From NCBI RefSeq assembly GCF_001881565.1, contig NZ_MPDJ01000009.1:249568-283849 (forward strand): DNA of 34,282 nt, given 5' to 3'. The DNA comes from Eisenbergiella tayi (lineage in GTDB: Bacteria; Bacillota; Clostridia; Lachnospirales; Lachnospiraceae). The first letter of the stretch is position 1; each line of letters begins with the position of its first letter. The notes below the pieces were generated by a model. The model was not told the origin of the DNA and ran no database searches. It saw only the letters and a program-made list of their open reading frames with translations. The translations under genes were made by a program, and so were the position numbers. Below, in pieces: positions 8,956 through 18,011 of the stretch.

Positions 8956-9930
8956 TTATTTCCGTTTTTCCACCCTATACTCCGCTTCCTCCAGAAGCTT
9001 CACGGTCTCCCGGATTCCCTTCCCTCTGTTGTCCTCCGTTTTTTCACTGGTATCCCTGGGATTGATGCCGATTTCCGCATAAAGCTGGTTCACTCCGGCG
9101 AGAAGGGGCATTTTCTTGGGTTCATGTACATTCATGCTTTTGCCGGGAGCCGTTACCAGTCCTGCCACCGCGGCTATTTTGGTGAGCTCCAGCTCCGTAA
9201 TTTCCCCGCTGTCCGCGAACCTGGTTCCCGGCACTCCCACACGCCCCATGACAGCCATCATATTTACCTTATATTCCCTGGCTCTAAGCATTTCATCCGC
9301 CAGCTCCTCATAGGTATGCTCCGGACCGATGGGCTCCACGCAATAGTACAGATCCAGTCCGGCTTTGGTTATGGCATCCAGGGTGGCTATCCTTTTTTCC
9401 CGGGGTATCTGTGTATCCGTCCCCTCTCTGAGCCGTACGATATGATACGCGCCGTCGAAGCCCGCCTCCTTCAGCTGCACTGCCATCTTCTCATCAAAAT
9501 CTCCTATGTTCGCCACCAGGTGTACTTTTTTATCCAGCACCCCGCGTACCGCCCTGCCAATCTCCAGAAATTTCTGCTGGGAAAAATCCGCCGTTGTCAT
9601 AAGGAAAAGAGCCTCAATCCTGTCCGTTTCCATTTCCCGCACCTGGGCCACAACCTCCTCACAGGACTTTTCATAATGCTCCCCTACCACAAAATGCTTC
9701 TCTGCCAGGGAACAAAAGCTGCAGTTGCCGCTGCAGGGATAAGCATTCAATCCGATCTGGGCGAAGATATAGCCCTTATTTCCGAACACTCTGCGGGACC
9801 GTTCGTTCGCCGCTGCAATAAGCTGGTAAAAAGAGGATGAGGTATTGTCCGTATGCAGAAGCGCCACCGCATCCTCCCGGCTCAGCTGTTCCCCTTTTTC
9901 CGCTTTTGCAAGTATTGATGTAAGCTCCAT
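8956..9930 (-). CDS. Radical SAM protein, BioB/HydE-like
   Basis: The 324-residue protein carries the radical SAM cluster motif Cx3Cx2C at C66, C70 and C73 (PCSGNCSFC). Length and layout resemble the biotin synthase / HydE / PylB group. It should bind a 4Fe-4S cluster and cleave S-adenosylmethionine; the substrate is unknown. GGAG lies 5 nt before the ATG. It is the third gene of an apparent operon, 33 bp after the COG0523 GTPase and downstream of the UroD-thioredoxin fusion. It is not clearly BioB, because no biotin genes are nearby and the context is a UroD protein. Cofactor maturation or methyl-group chemistry for that partner is a guess from neighbourhood only. Confidence 0.85.
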   Translation of the reverse strand: MELTSILAKAEKGEQLSREDAVALLHTDNTSSSFYQLIAAANERSRRVFGNKGYIFAQIGLNAYPCSGNCSFCSLAEKHFVVGEHYEKSCEEVVAQVREMETDRIEALFLMTTADFSQQKFLEIGRAVRGVLDKKVHLVANIGDFDEKMAVQLKEAGFDGAYHIVRLREGTDTQIPREKRIATLDAITKAGLDLYYCVEPIGPEHTYEELADEMLRAREYKVNMMAVMGRVGVPGTRFADSGEITELELTKIAAVAGLVTAPGKSMNVHEPKKMPLLAGVNQLYAEIGINPRDTSEKTEDNRGKGIRETVKLLEEAEYRVEKRK

Positions 9931-9963
9931 AGTGTCTCCAATCTTTCTGTTCTCTCAAAATTT

Positions 9964-10896
9964 TTATTGAAAAGATATTATTTTGTCTTCAAGGCCACTA
10001 CAGGCCTTTTTGACGCTTCCGGCTGTGGGAAGCCCGCTTCCCCCCAGGATTACCACGCGGTTTATCCCTTCCGGTTCCTTTTCACCGGGAAGCATTTCCC
10101 AGGGAAGCAGCTGCCTCCTGTCTGAGGTGCAGTCCGCAAGATACAGCCTTCCTTCCAGCCTCACAAACCCTTTGACACGGTAGGTATCTCTGATAAACCG
10201 ATCCAGGAAAGCCTCAAATTCCTGTTTGGCAAAGCCATCCTTTATTTCCAGAAGATAGCTTTTATTCGTGATATCCATCTGATAGATCCCACGGCCGCCA
10301 CGCTCGGCTTCCGGTATTTCCACCGGAAGGATCCACCGGGGCTGCACCTGCCCGAAGGAGGTTGAATAAACCGGGCACTCCGGCCTGGCTTCCTTAAGAA
10401 TCCCCAGCGTTTTTTGCAGAACCGCCTCGGAGGCCAAATCCGTTTTATTCACAATAAAAACATCGCTTACCGCCAGCTGCTTTTTCACCGCCACCGCGGT
10501 CTGATATACCTTGGGGAAATTCAGGGCATCCACCAGACACCAGGCCCCTGCATAATGCAGCTTTCCGGATCCGTCCACGCTGTCCAGGACTCTCCGGATA
10601 TTCATGGGATCCGACAGTCCCGAGGCTTCCACAAGGATAGCCTCAGGCTTCCGGGAAAGAGAAGAAGCAAGTGCCTCTTCAAACTGATCCAGGCGGCAGG
10701 TACAAAAAATGGAACCATTGACGATTTCTTTTACCTGCAGGCCTGTTTTATGAAGCAGGGCCCCGTCAATCCCCTCCCTGCCGAATTCATTCACAATAAT
10801 ATCCATGGTTTCATGGGGCAGCGCCTTCACCATGTTTTTTACAAAACAGGTCTTGCCCGCACCCAGAAACCCGGTAATCAGATAAACCTCTGTCAT
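9964..10896 (-). CDS. COG0523 (CobW/YjiA-type) GTPase
   Basis: This is a 310-residue P-loop GTPase with Walker A GFLGAGKT (9-16), EASG near 90-93, and NKTD for guanine recognition near 150. The family includes zinc and cobalt metallochaperones and insertases, which bind metal through a CxCC motif after switch I. Here that position reads SIFC (62-65), followed by T-C67: two canonical cysteines are replaced and one is added. The ATG overlaps the stop of the UroD-thioredoxin gene by 4 bp (ATGA), so the two are probably translationally coupled. By context it may deliver a metal or cofactor to that protein, with altered metal preference (inference). Confidence 0.9.
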   Translation of the reverse strand: MTEVYLITGFLGAGKTCFVKNMVKALPHETMDIIVNEFGREGIDGALLHKTGLQVKEIVNGSIFCTCRLDQFEEALASSLSRKPEAILVEASGLSDPMNIRRVLDSVDGSGKLHYAGAWCLVDALNFPKVYQTAVAVKKQLAVSDVFIVNKTDLASEAVLQKTLGILKEARPECPVYSTSFGQVQPRWILPVEIPEAERGGRGIYQMDITNKSYLLEIKDGFAKQEFEAFLDRFIRDTYRVKGFVRLEGRLYLADCTSDRRQLLPWEMLPGEKEPEGINRVVILGGSGLPTAGSVKKACSGLEDKIISFQ

Positions 10897-12260
10897 CTGG
10901 ACATAGCCTCTTTCACCACCTGCTCCAGCTCCTGTCTGGAGGGAACCAGGGAACGGAATTTCAGTTCCCCGTTAATGTATAGGGAAGGGAGATTCGTGAC
11001 ACCCATCTTCTTGCAGCGGGCAATGCTTTCCTTTTCCGTAAATTTATATTCCACCATATCCAGGCTGTCCCCGAAGGTCTTTTTCGCCTCGATTGCCGCT
11101 CCCATCATATAAGTACAGGCAGCGCAGGTTGCGGAATCCAGAGTGAACACCTCCATCAGAGGTTTTTCCAGATGCTCATAGTCCGGCAGGACAATATCAA
11201 TATCATCCTCCTGGGCCACGTAATTTTTAAGCATTTCCCGTACCTTATCCGGCTCCAGCACCGCCTGGGCAATGCCTATCACGTTCTCCACCGGCACATG
11301 ATAAGGCATATCGCAGCCGGGGGCCAGGATGAAATTCCTGGTATCGCCCATATTATCCAGAAGATCCAGCACAAATTTCATATTGTCCTGCTGCGTTCCA
11401 TGAAGCATAATCGTCGTAAGAGGGATATTCCCGCCCACAGTGATATTATAACGATCCGTTATTTTCTTCGCCTCCAGAAGATCCACATTTTCATCAATGG
11501 AAATGGAATCCGGCGCCGTACGGCACATCGCTTCGATATTCCTGGTCGCATCCCCGCACACAAAGAAGGAAGAAAACGCCCCCAGCTCCCTGATATGGGC
11601 AAACAAACCGCTGAAAGGCTCATGCATAAACTGTCCAAAATGGTCTTCGGAAATCTGGGAAATCAGCGGATCCACCACAGCGATTACATCCATCCCCGCT
11701 TCCACATAATACTCCGCCATCCTCGCCGCCACACGGCTGCAGTAACCGAGGAAATCCGCCACCGCATCCTCGTCATCATACATATCCATAAAAATATTAT
11801 TTCCCCGCAGATGGGCCGCCAGCGTAAAAGGGCCGCAGATCAGCCCATACAGAGCCGTATTCTCCCCCACAGCCTCCTTCATCCGACGCATCACATCCAG
11901 AATCATCGGAATCCTTCCGGTTTCCTTCGAAGGAATCGTACAATCACAGGGGACATGGATTTCATCATCATCCTCCAGAGGATGGGACATCACAGAAGGC
12001 GGCGTATCCTCCGCCCAGGCCAGGCCGCAGCCCAGACATTCCGCTTCCACCTGAAGGTCAAAAACCACAGGCTGTCCAAAAGGCTTATACAGCTGATTCA
12101 CTTCCATCAATGACTGGAACAGCTTTTCCCCATCCTGCAGAACCTCCTTCGCCGTATAATTTTTTAATAAGCCTGCATGCACACCGGCAAAGGGAACCCA
12201 GGGCACCTGATCCACCGCCTCATGCCGCAGCGTCTTTATTAATATTTCCTTTCTGTTCAT
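10893..12260 (-). CDS. UroD-superfamily protein fused to a thioredoxin-like domain
   Basis: This 455-residue protein has an N-terminal UroD/MtaA-type barrel (about 1-350) and a C-terminal thioredoxin-like domain (about 368-455) with CAAC at 379-382 and a probable cis-proline loop NLPSLYING. Methyltransferases such as MtaA and MtbA bind zinc through HxC and a later Cys. Here C235 (FFVCGD) and C316 (APGCDMP) are present, but the His position is F233. The added domain could supply a redox thiol pair or a replacement ligand. I start at the ATG at 12260 (GGAGG 8 nt upstream), not the in-frame ATG at 12275. It leads an operon with the COG0523 GTPase and radical SAM genes. No corrinoid protein is encoded here, so the methyl donor is unknown. 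Confidence 0.87.
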   Translation of the reverse strand: MNRKEILIKTLRHEAVDQVPWVPFAGVHAGLLKNYTAKEVLQDGEKLFQSLMEVNQLYKPFGQPVVFDLQVEAECLGCGLAWAEDTPPSVMSHPLEDDDEIHVPCDCTIPSKETGRIPMILDVMRRMKEAVGENTALYGLICGPFTLAAHLRGNNIFMDMYDDEDAVADFLGYCSRVAARMAEYYVEAGMDVIAVVDPLISQISEDHFGQFMHEPFSGLFAHIRELGAFSSFFVCGDATRNIEAMCRTAPDSISIDENVDLLEAKKITDRYNITVGGNIPLTTIMLHGTQQDNMKFVLDLLDNMGDTRNFILAPGCDMPYHVPVENVIGIAQAVLEPDKVREMLKNYVAQEDDIDIVLPDYEHLEKPLMEVFTLDSATCAACTYMMGAAIEAKKTFGDSLDMVEYKFTEKESIARCKKMGVTNLPSLYINGELKFRSLVPSRQELEQVVKEAMSR

Positions 12261-12382
12261 CTGTTTACCCTCCATTTTTTCTGTTATTTTTACTATACCT
12301 TCCGCCGTGTCAAAAAACTGGTAAGTTTTAAAGAAAATTTGTATTTTTTATCTGGATTCTTTCCAAGTGTACTTCCAGGGGG

Positions 12383-12466
12383 AAAAGCGCCGTACGGTAT
12401 TCCTCCTTCATACAAACGCAAAAGACACCGTCCCGTGAGATAATACTTCATAGAAACGGCGCCTTT
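12383..12466 (-). promoter_or_regulatory. Possible terminator or attenuator with alternative hairpins
   Basis: In the 242-bp gap after the GH2 gene, AAAGGCGCCGT (12466-12456, minus strand) can pair with ACGGTGTCTTT (12431-12421; 11 bp with two G-U pairs) or with ACGGCGCTTT (12393-12384; 10 bp plus a bulge). T-rich sequence follows both. It could terminate the glycosidase operon or regulate read-through into the UroD operon. On the minus strand TTGACA (12307-12312) and TATAGT (12291-12296) are also present but only 10 bp apart, so they do not form one standard promoter. Confidence 0.4.
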
Positions 12467-12502
12467 CAAGATTCTTTTTTCTGTTCTACATCAATATCTG
12501 TG

Positions 12503-15500
12503 TCAGCAGTCCTCTTCTCTTCCCAGCCTCGTATAAATCCGGCGTGAATAGCCTGAGGAAACCCGGACGGGCGGTTTGGTATAGCAGCCCCAGGAAAGTT
12601 CAGGATAGTTGAATTCACTGTCAATAATCAGCTGCGTGTCCCCATAATCCCCTTCTCCGAAAACAAGGAAATGATCAACAAAGACATACGCGCCCATAGA
12701 CCCCGGCGCTCGTTCTCCTTTCACGGTAATTGTCAGGGTATGCTCTCCTTCAGGCAGCCCCTCCGCCGCATATACCAGGCGGCCCGGATCCTTTTCGTAG
12801 CCCCTTGCAATTCCCGGCGTCAGCAGCCTGACCCCCAGGGACAGGGAATCCTCCATCAGTCTACCGTCCACCCTTACCTCCGCCATGCCTCCCAGAATAT
12901 CATAGCTGGCGATCCAGGCGCAGCCGGTGCCTGAAAAATGGCAGGTGCAGGTATCCCCCTTCCGGTTGGACCAAAGCTCCGTCCCATCCATGCTGGAATA
13001 ACCGGTCCTTTGCTTTTGCCAGCTTCCATGATATACAACACGGGGATCTTCCTTATTTATGATAAAATCCGGGTTATGGGTCAGCCGGGAGCGGACGGAA
13101 TCCGTTCCGTCCGAGAGGACGGTAAAAGCCTGACCCTTTTCCCCATACCCCATGGAAGCCCGGAATATGCGGGACTTCAATGACGCAAAATCACGGGTAC
13201 CCCTCCGTCCCGTATCAAAGGGGCCAAAAAGAACCGGATCCCTTTCTTCCAGCTGCCAGTCCCTGTCGGGAGCAGCGTCCGGGCCGGCACAGCCTTTGGG
13301 TCCATGCTTTGCCGCACTGCCCTGCAGCCGTCCGATGTGCCAGTCCGGGTAAGTATCCCACAGCCCCTTCTTTTTCCAGGAAAGGGTATCCATCTCTCCG
13401 GGCACCAGGAAATGGATTCCCACCTCTTCATAGCCGCCCGAATCCGTATCGTCTCCCACCCGCATGGCCAGCCGGCGCGGGCTGGCGTACGGCATTTCCG
13501 ACACCTCATACAGGGTTTCCATGAAACCGGTTCTGTCAATGCGGATTTCAAACCGTACCCGGACCTTTCCGTAGCTGCCGGAAAGGAAGACTGCCGCACA
13601 ATCCGGTTTTCCTTCCCAGCGGAAGGAATCCGCTTTCCACGGGGCAAGGGCCAGCCCTGTCAGATGCAGGTACGGCCCGCCTGTCAATACCAGCTCCTTC
13701 TGCACATATCCTGCGGTAATCAGTCCCGTTTCCGTTGAAAAATGAAGCCGGAACTGATCTCCTTCCACGATCAGGCCGCCCTTTTCCTCCCGCAGTGACG
13801 GCGCCCCTGCCATGCATACAGGCAGTCCGGGAACCGGAGCATCCAATTGACGGCAGGCATCCTCCACCTTATTTCCAAAAGGATCGGTGAACTCCAGCGT
13901 AAGCACATCTCCTTTTTGGTAAGGCACAGGGATGAGCAGGCTCCCTTTCTCCCGAGGGGCCAGATCCGGCCCCTTCATGCTGCCGCAGTTCTCCCCGCAG
14001 CGCCAGGTAACCTCCACCTCCCGCAGGTTCGTGTGGTTGAACCGGTTTTCAACGGTAAGGCAGACGGCCTCCCCACAAGGCCTTGCCTCTCCTTCCAGAC
14101 GGATCGGGGAATAGGCCTTACGCACATGCCAGAACTCCGGCTTTTTCCGTCTCCATCCGTCGAGGATCCCCCATGGGGCTCCCCAGCGCCCCTTTCCCTG
14201 CCATACCTCATCCACACCGGCCCAAATGGCGCAGCCAAGGACTCCCGGCGCATACCACAGCTTATCCCAGAACCGGCTGATCGTCTCTCCCCAGAAATCG
14301 CGCACTCCGGGATCCCTTCTCTGATCCGTCCGGTCATAACAGGGAATGTGGGTGGATTCGTCATGAAGCACCGGCCAGGGGACAGGTTCATGGCAGCTTC
14401 TGTCGAAGCTGTCCACCAATGCGGCGGGATCCTGCTCCCAGGCCGCATAGTGCATGCTCCAGATATCCGCCCGGTCATCCTCCTCCCGTTGGGTGATGGG
14501 ATAGCTGAAAATCGTCAGACGCCCCGGATCCTCCTGATGGGCATAAGCATTTTCCATGGCGAGATTCCTGCCCCAGAAGCTTTCATTTGCCAACGACCAG
14601 AGAATGACGCTGGGATGGGAGCGATCCCGTTCCAGCAGTTCGGCAAACTGATTCATAAACTTCCCGGTAAATTCCGGATCATTTTCCCTGCAGTCAATTT
14701 CCTGTCCCAAAAACGCGACAGCCGTTTCATCCTCCACATAAATACCGTATTCGTCGCACAGATCCAGGAAATCAGGACGCGGCGGATAGTGGCTGGTACG
14801 GATAAAATTAATATTTGCTTCCTTAAACAGACGCACATCCTTCTCCACCAGCTCGTGGGTGATAGCCCTGCCGGTAACCGGGTGGATATCATGCCGGTTA
14901 ATCCCCCGCAGCTTCAGCAGATCCCCATTCAGATAAACCTGGCTGCCTTCCCTCCTTATCTGCCGGAAACCAATGCGGCGGCAGGCAATTTCCGTGCAGG
15001 CTCCATCCTTCATCACCCTGGCTGTAAGCGTATACAGATTCGGATGCTCACTGTCCCATTTCACAGGGGCCTTTATCGGATATGACGCCGAAAATTCCTC
15101 TCCCTCCTTCAGTTCCTCCTCACCCAGCAGAAATTCCTCTCCCTGCGGCGGACATAAAGAAAGGGAAAGAAGGCCGTTTCCTCCGCGCAGCGCGGCATGG
15201 ACCGTCAGCTCCGCATCCATATAAGCTTCATCGAAGGAAACGTCCCCGTGCAGACGGCCCAGATATGTCATGGGAAGGACTGCCAGGGAAACATCACGGA
15301 TAATGCCTCCGAAATGAAACGGGCAGATTCCTCCGGGATCATCCGTCACTCCCAATACAAGCCGGTGCCTTCCGCCGGACGCGGTAAACTGTGTGATCTC
15401 ACAGTCCCAGCTCACAAAGCCACCATAATGCTCTCCCGCCGCATTTCCGTCCACAAATACGCGGGTCAGGCAGTTCACGCCGTCAAAACGCAGGAAGATC

Positions 15501-15757
15501 CGTCCTGCCGCCCATTCCTCCGGGATTTCCAAATCACAGGCATAGGCATATTCTTCCGAAGAAGCGCTCTGCTGCATGGGAATAACCGTATCTTCCCAAA
15601 GGACATCCTCCGCTTCCTCCCGCCAGAAATCCGCACCGGGATTCCGGCATATTTTCCAGGCGGCCTCATTCAGGCTGCGCACCGGCCTTTCGATTTCCAT
15701 CGTCTGCCGGGGCAGCGGTATGATCTGCGGCCTGGGCCAAATACGTTCTTCTTTCAT
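12503..15757 (-). CDS. Glycoside hydrolase family 2 protein (beta-galactosidase-like)
   Basis: The protein has about 1084 residues. It shows the GH2 order: N-terminal sugar-binding beta-sandwich (FLRFDGVNCLTRVFVDG), immunoglobulin-like domain, then a TIM barrel with RGINRHDIHPVTGR. The likely acid/base is Glu in SLANES (near 392) and the likely nucleophile is Glu in LHDEST (near 467). A long C-terminal part includes a beta-rich, possibly carbohydrate-binding region near 900-1050. There is no signal peptide, so it probably acts in the cytosol on imported oligosaccharides. I start at the ATG at 15757 (AGGAG 8 nt upstream) rather than the GTG at 15766. It lies 17 bp after the GH50-like gene in the same operon. 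The exact sugar is not determined. Confidence 0.9.
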   Translation of the reverse strand: MKEERIWPRPQIIPLPRQTMEIERPVRSLNEAAWKICRNPGADFWREEAEDVLWEDTVIPMQQSASSEEYAYACDLEIPEEWAAGRIFLRFDGVNCLTRVFVDGNAAGEHYGGFVSWDCEITQFTASGGRHRLVLGVTDDPGGICPFHFGGIIRDVSLAVLPMTYLGRLHGDVSFDEAYMDAELTVHAALRGGNGLLSLSLCPPQGEEFLLGEEELKEGEEFSASYPIKAPVKWDSEHPNLYTLTARVMKDGACTEIACRRIGFRQIRREGSQVYLNGDLLKLRGINRHDIHPVTGRAITHELVEKDVRLFKEANINFIRTSHYPPRPDFLDLCDEYGIYVEDETAVAFLGQEIDCRENDPEFTGKFMNQFAELLERDRSHPSVILWSLANESFWGRNLAMENAYAHQEDPGRLTIFSYPITQREEDDRADIWSMHYAAWEQDPAALVDSFDRSCHEPVPWPVLHDESTHIPCYDRTDQRRDPGVRDFWGETISRFWDKLWYAPGVLGCAIWAGVDEVWQGKGRWGAPWGILDGWRRKKPEFWHVRKAYSPIRLEGEARPCGEAVCLTVENRFNHTNLREVEVTWRCGENCGSMKGPDLAPREKGSLLIPVPYQKGDVLTLEFTDPFGNKVEDACRQLDAPVPGLPVCMAGAPSLREEKGGLIVEGDQFRLHFSTETGLITAGYVQKELVLTGGPYLHLTGLALAPWKADSFRWEGKPDCAAVFLSGSYGKVRVRFEIRIDRTGFMETLYEVSEMPYASPRRLAMRVGDDTDSGGYEEVGIHFLVPGEMDTLSWKKKGLWDTYPDWHIGRLQGSAAKHGPKGCAGPDAAPDRDWQLEERDPVLFGPFDTGRRGTRDFASLKSRIFRASMGYGEKGQAFTVLSDGTDSVRSRLTHNPDFIINKEDPRVVYHGSWQKQRTGYSSMDGTELWSNRKGDTCTCHFSGTGCAWIASYDILGGMAEVRVDGRLMEDSLSLGVRLLTPGIARGYEKDPGRLVYAAEGLPEGEHTLTITVKGERAPGSMGAYVFVDHFLVFGEGDYGDTQLIIDSEFNYPELSWGCYTKPPVRVSSGYSRRIYTRLGREEDC

Positions 15758-15774
15758 TTTCCACACTCCTGTTT

Positions 15775-17781
15775 TTAATAGCCTATCATGGGAATGGGCC
15801 GGGGACTTCTGTCATAAGGCTCCTTTTCCCCGTTTTTAACCTGATAAAGCACACGGGAGGTTTCCCGAACGGCCTCCATCAGCTCCGGATACGGCTGCAT
15901 ACACACATCCACCATACCGATCTGATAATTTTCCCCATCATATCTTCCCAGGCAGAACTGGTCATTATACTGGAACCAGTGTGCCGCCACACCGTAAGGG
16001 TGAGCCGCCACCTTTTCCACAAATTTACGCCACATCACGCCGCGTTCCTCCTGGTTCGCAACACCCTTTAACCCTGTGGCCGTCAGCCCCCGATCCAGGG
16101 CGCCGCAATGGTATTCCCCCAGGAGGATAGGCAGATCCACCCCTGCATTCTTCACAAAATCCATATCCCTGGTAGGATCAAAATCATAGCAGTTGATGGA
16201 AAAGACATCGAAATATTCCCAGCCCTTCATCATATCCGCATTATAAGCCTTTGACCAGCGCAGGCCCAGATTCAGATGATTGGGATCCACCGCCCGGCAG
16301 GCCTGTGCAGGGATTCGGATATATTCTGTGATCAGCCTTCCTGAAAATTCACGGATATCCTTTTCCGATCCCGGATAACGGGCGGAGCAGTCCGCAATGG
16401 GCTTTTCCAGCTCCTCAAAGCCGCCGAACCCGGTTCCCCACACCTGATTCAGGGCATCAATGGATGTATATTTTTCCTGAAGGAAAGCAATCAGCCCTCT
16501 CCGGCAGTATGTCTGCGCCGGATTCCTGAGCACTTCATCCGCGATAGCCAGATTCTCCACAAAGTTAAACTCCGGCTCATTCCTGAGGAAATACCCAATC
16601 AGCCACGGATCCTCCTTCCATTCCTCAAGCTGTCCGGCGTAAACCTCCGAACGCTCCCTGTATTCCGGCGACAGCACATCCGGGAAATCCCTGAAAATCA
16701 GCGTATCTGTCACCGGGAAGCCGGGAAGCTCACGGACATAGGCCATTTTGCTGTTCCCGTCATTAACGCCCAGCCCCGGGAAATTCCCCTGGGAATTGAT
16801 TCCGTTATTCATCAGAATATGGCAGGATATTTCCTCCCATTTTTCCTTCCACTGCGCGCCATACACTTTTTTCAGGTTCATCCCTGAAAAATTAGCCATT
16901 TTAAAATGATCCAGCGGCATATATGCGGTTCTCCTTGTGGTACCCTCCTGAAAAAATTCGGCGTAGTCAGGATCCTCCTGGGGAAGCCAGTCGCAGCAGC
17001 CTTCAAAGCTGTCGATACGCCCCCATTCCCCCGCTCTCGTTCCGCAGGGCCCCAGGGAAAAATAATCACATCCGTCCGGATCCGTCAGATGCCATCTGCC
17101 ATCCTCTGATTTAAAGGTGGAAAAATAGCCGGTTCCTTCCTTAAGCTTCCGGCTGCTGTCCCCGCCCCAGGAATTCCACTCCGGGAAAGGATATGCGGCA
17201 GCCCCTTCCAGCGAATGATACCTTTCCTTTAATTCCTCCAGGGAATGAATCTTCCCGGGCCATTCCTTCTCTTTCCACTGACCGAACTCATCCACCATTT
17301 TCTTCTGCGGTATCGGGAACTCCTCAGGCTCTGTATCTGTCATGAAAAAATTTTCAAAACGCACCTTTACATCATGGAACATTTCATCCATCCCCAGTTC
17401 AAAGCGAGCCGCCTCTTCCCGCCGGATACGGTGCCCGTGAACCACAAGCTTCAGCGTTCCCGGCGTCCGGTTGGTGAATATCGTCCGGTTGTCCAGCAGA
17501 TCCAAGTCCAGGCAGATTCTCGTCCGGAACCGGGGCAGGATGCCGAAGCGCATAAACAGCCGCTCCTTCTCCTCCCCCGGAAGGAAACACCGGAACATCA
17601 TGGCCACGGAATGATCCTCCAAAACCTCCACATCCCCGACTAAGTACCGTTCCTTCGTCCCCTTCACCTGAGGCAGGGTAATTCCTCCCCCTCCGGCTCC
17701 CAGCAGCACCGTGCAGCCCTCTTCCGCCGCTTCCAGAATCTCTGCATCCCTTGCCTGTACCTGTCCTAAATCAATTTTCAT
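15775..17781 (-). CDS. Clan GH-A glycoside hydrolase, GH50 agarase-like
   Basis: This is a 668-residue protein. After a beta-rich N-terminal domain, WHLTDPDGCDYFSLGPCG (about 230-247) opens the catalytic barrel as in GH50 beta-agarases. The likely acid/base is E402 (FLRNEPEF) and the likely nucleophile E556 (LLGEYHCGALDRG); HWFQYND near 601-607 also fits that group. No signal peptide is seen, so the substrate is probably an internalised oligosaccharide. I start at the ATG at 17781, preceded by GGGAG; the reading frame extends upstream to 17895 without a better start. It is first in an operon with a GH2 protein and divergent from an AraC regulator. True agarase activity is uncertain, because gut relatives of this fold act on other beta-galactosides. 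Confidence 0.8.
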   Translation of the reverse strand: MKIDLGQVQARDAEILEAAEEGCTVLLGAGGGGITLPQVKGTKERYLVGDVEVLEDHSVAMMFRCFLPGEEKERLFMRFGILPRFRTRICLDLDLLDNRTIFTNRTPGTLKLVVHGHRIRREEAARFELGMDEMFHDVKVRFENFFMTDTEPEEFPIPQKKMVDEFGQWKEKEWPGKIHSLEELKERYHSLEGAAAYPFPEWNSWGGDSSRKLKEGTGYFSTFKSEDGRWHLTDPDGCDYFSLGPCGTRAGEWGRIDSFEGCCDWLPQEDPDYAEFFQEGTTRRTAYMPLDHFKMANFSGMNLKKVYGAQWKEKWEEISCHILMNNGINSQGNFPGLGVNDGNSKMAYVRELPGFPVTDTLIFRDFPDVLSPEYRERSEVYAGQLEEWKEDPWLIGYFLRNEPEFNFVENLAIADEVLRNPAQTYCRRGLIAFLQEKYTSIDALNQVWGTGFGGFEELEKPIADCSARYPGSEKDIREFSGRLITEYIRIPAQACRAVDPNHLNLGLRWSKAYNADMMKGWEYFDVFSINCYDFDPTRDMDFVKNAGVDLPILLGEYHCGALDRGLTATGLKGVANQEERGVMWRKFVEKVAAHPYGVAAHWFQYNDQFCLGRYDGENYQIGMVDVCMQPYPELMEAVRETSRVLYQVKNGEKEPYDRSPRPIPMIGY

Positions 17782-17842
17782 AGTTTTCTCCCATCCGCCC
17801 GTTTCCGGGGCTGTTTTATTCCTGCGGGCAATGAACCGGCCG

Positions 17843-17880
17843 GATGTACAGGCAGGGAACCAAGGGTTCTCCTGTACATC
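17843..17880. repeat. Long dyad in the 5' leader of the glycosidase operon
   Basis: GATGTACAGG (17843-17852) and CCTGTACATC (17871-17880) form a perfect 10-bp inverted repeat, and GAACC/GGTTC inside adds a second 5-bp stem. It lies between the proposed promoter and the ATG of the GH50-like gene. It may be an operator or an mRNA hairpin. There is no U-tract, so it is not a standard terminator. Confidence 0.65.
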
Positions 17881-17916
17881 TGACGGCTGCCGCACCGATC
17901 AAATACTCCTGTTTCT

Positions 17917-17944
17917 ATCATATAAAAACCCCCGGGAAATACAA
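17917..17944 (-). promoter_or_regulatory. Proposed promoter of the GH50-GH2 operon
   Basis: On the minus strand TTGTAT, a 16-bp spacer, then TATGAT. The -10 is good and the -35 weak, as expected for an activator-dependent promoter. It sits between the direct repeats and the 17843-17880 dyad. The 327-bp gap 17782-18108 is thus a divergent control region and holds no further gene. Confidence 0.45.
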
Positions 17945-17959
17945 TGGCAGATTCCTTGT

Positions 17960-17978
17960 TTTTTTATACAAAACCGTT
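17960..17978 (+). repeat. Direct repeat copy 1, probable AraC operator
   Basis: TTTTTTATACAAAACCGTT differs at one base from the copy at 18012-18030. Similarity continues downstream (TTGCA against GTACA). The copies are 52 bp apart, close to five helical turns, so they lie on the same DNA face. Confidence 0.6.
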
Positions 17979-18011
17979 TTGCAGCCAGAGTATCGGACTC
18001 TATGGCAGTTC

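Noticed and set aside
7883..9082. 399-codon open frame on the plus strand
   Set aside because: It is antisense to the PAS-GGDEF and radical SAM genes, has no ribosome site, and its translation resembles no family.
8956..9930. Assignment of the radical SAM gene as biotin synthase or PylB
   Set aside because: The cluster motif fits the wider group, but no biotin or pyrrolysine genes are present and specific residues could not be checked.
13847..15085. 412-codon open frame on the plus strand
   Set aside because: It is a shadow of the GH2 gene, whose domains and catalytic residues are clear on the other strand.
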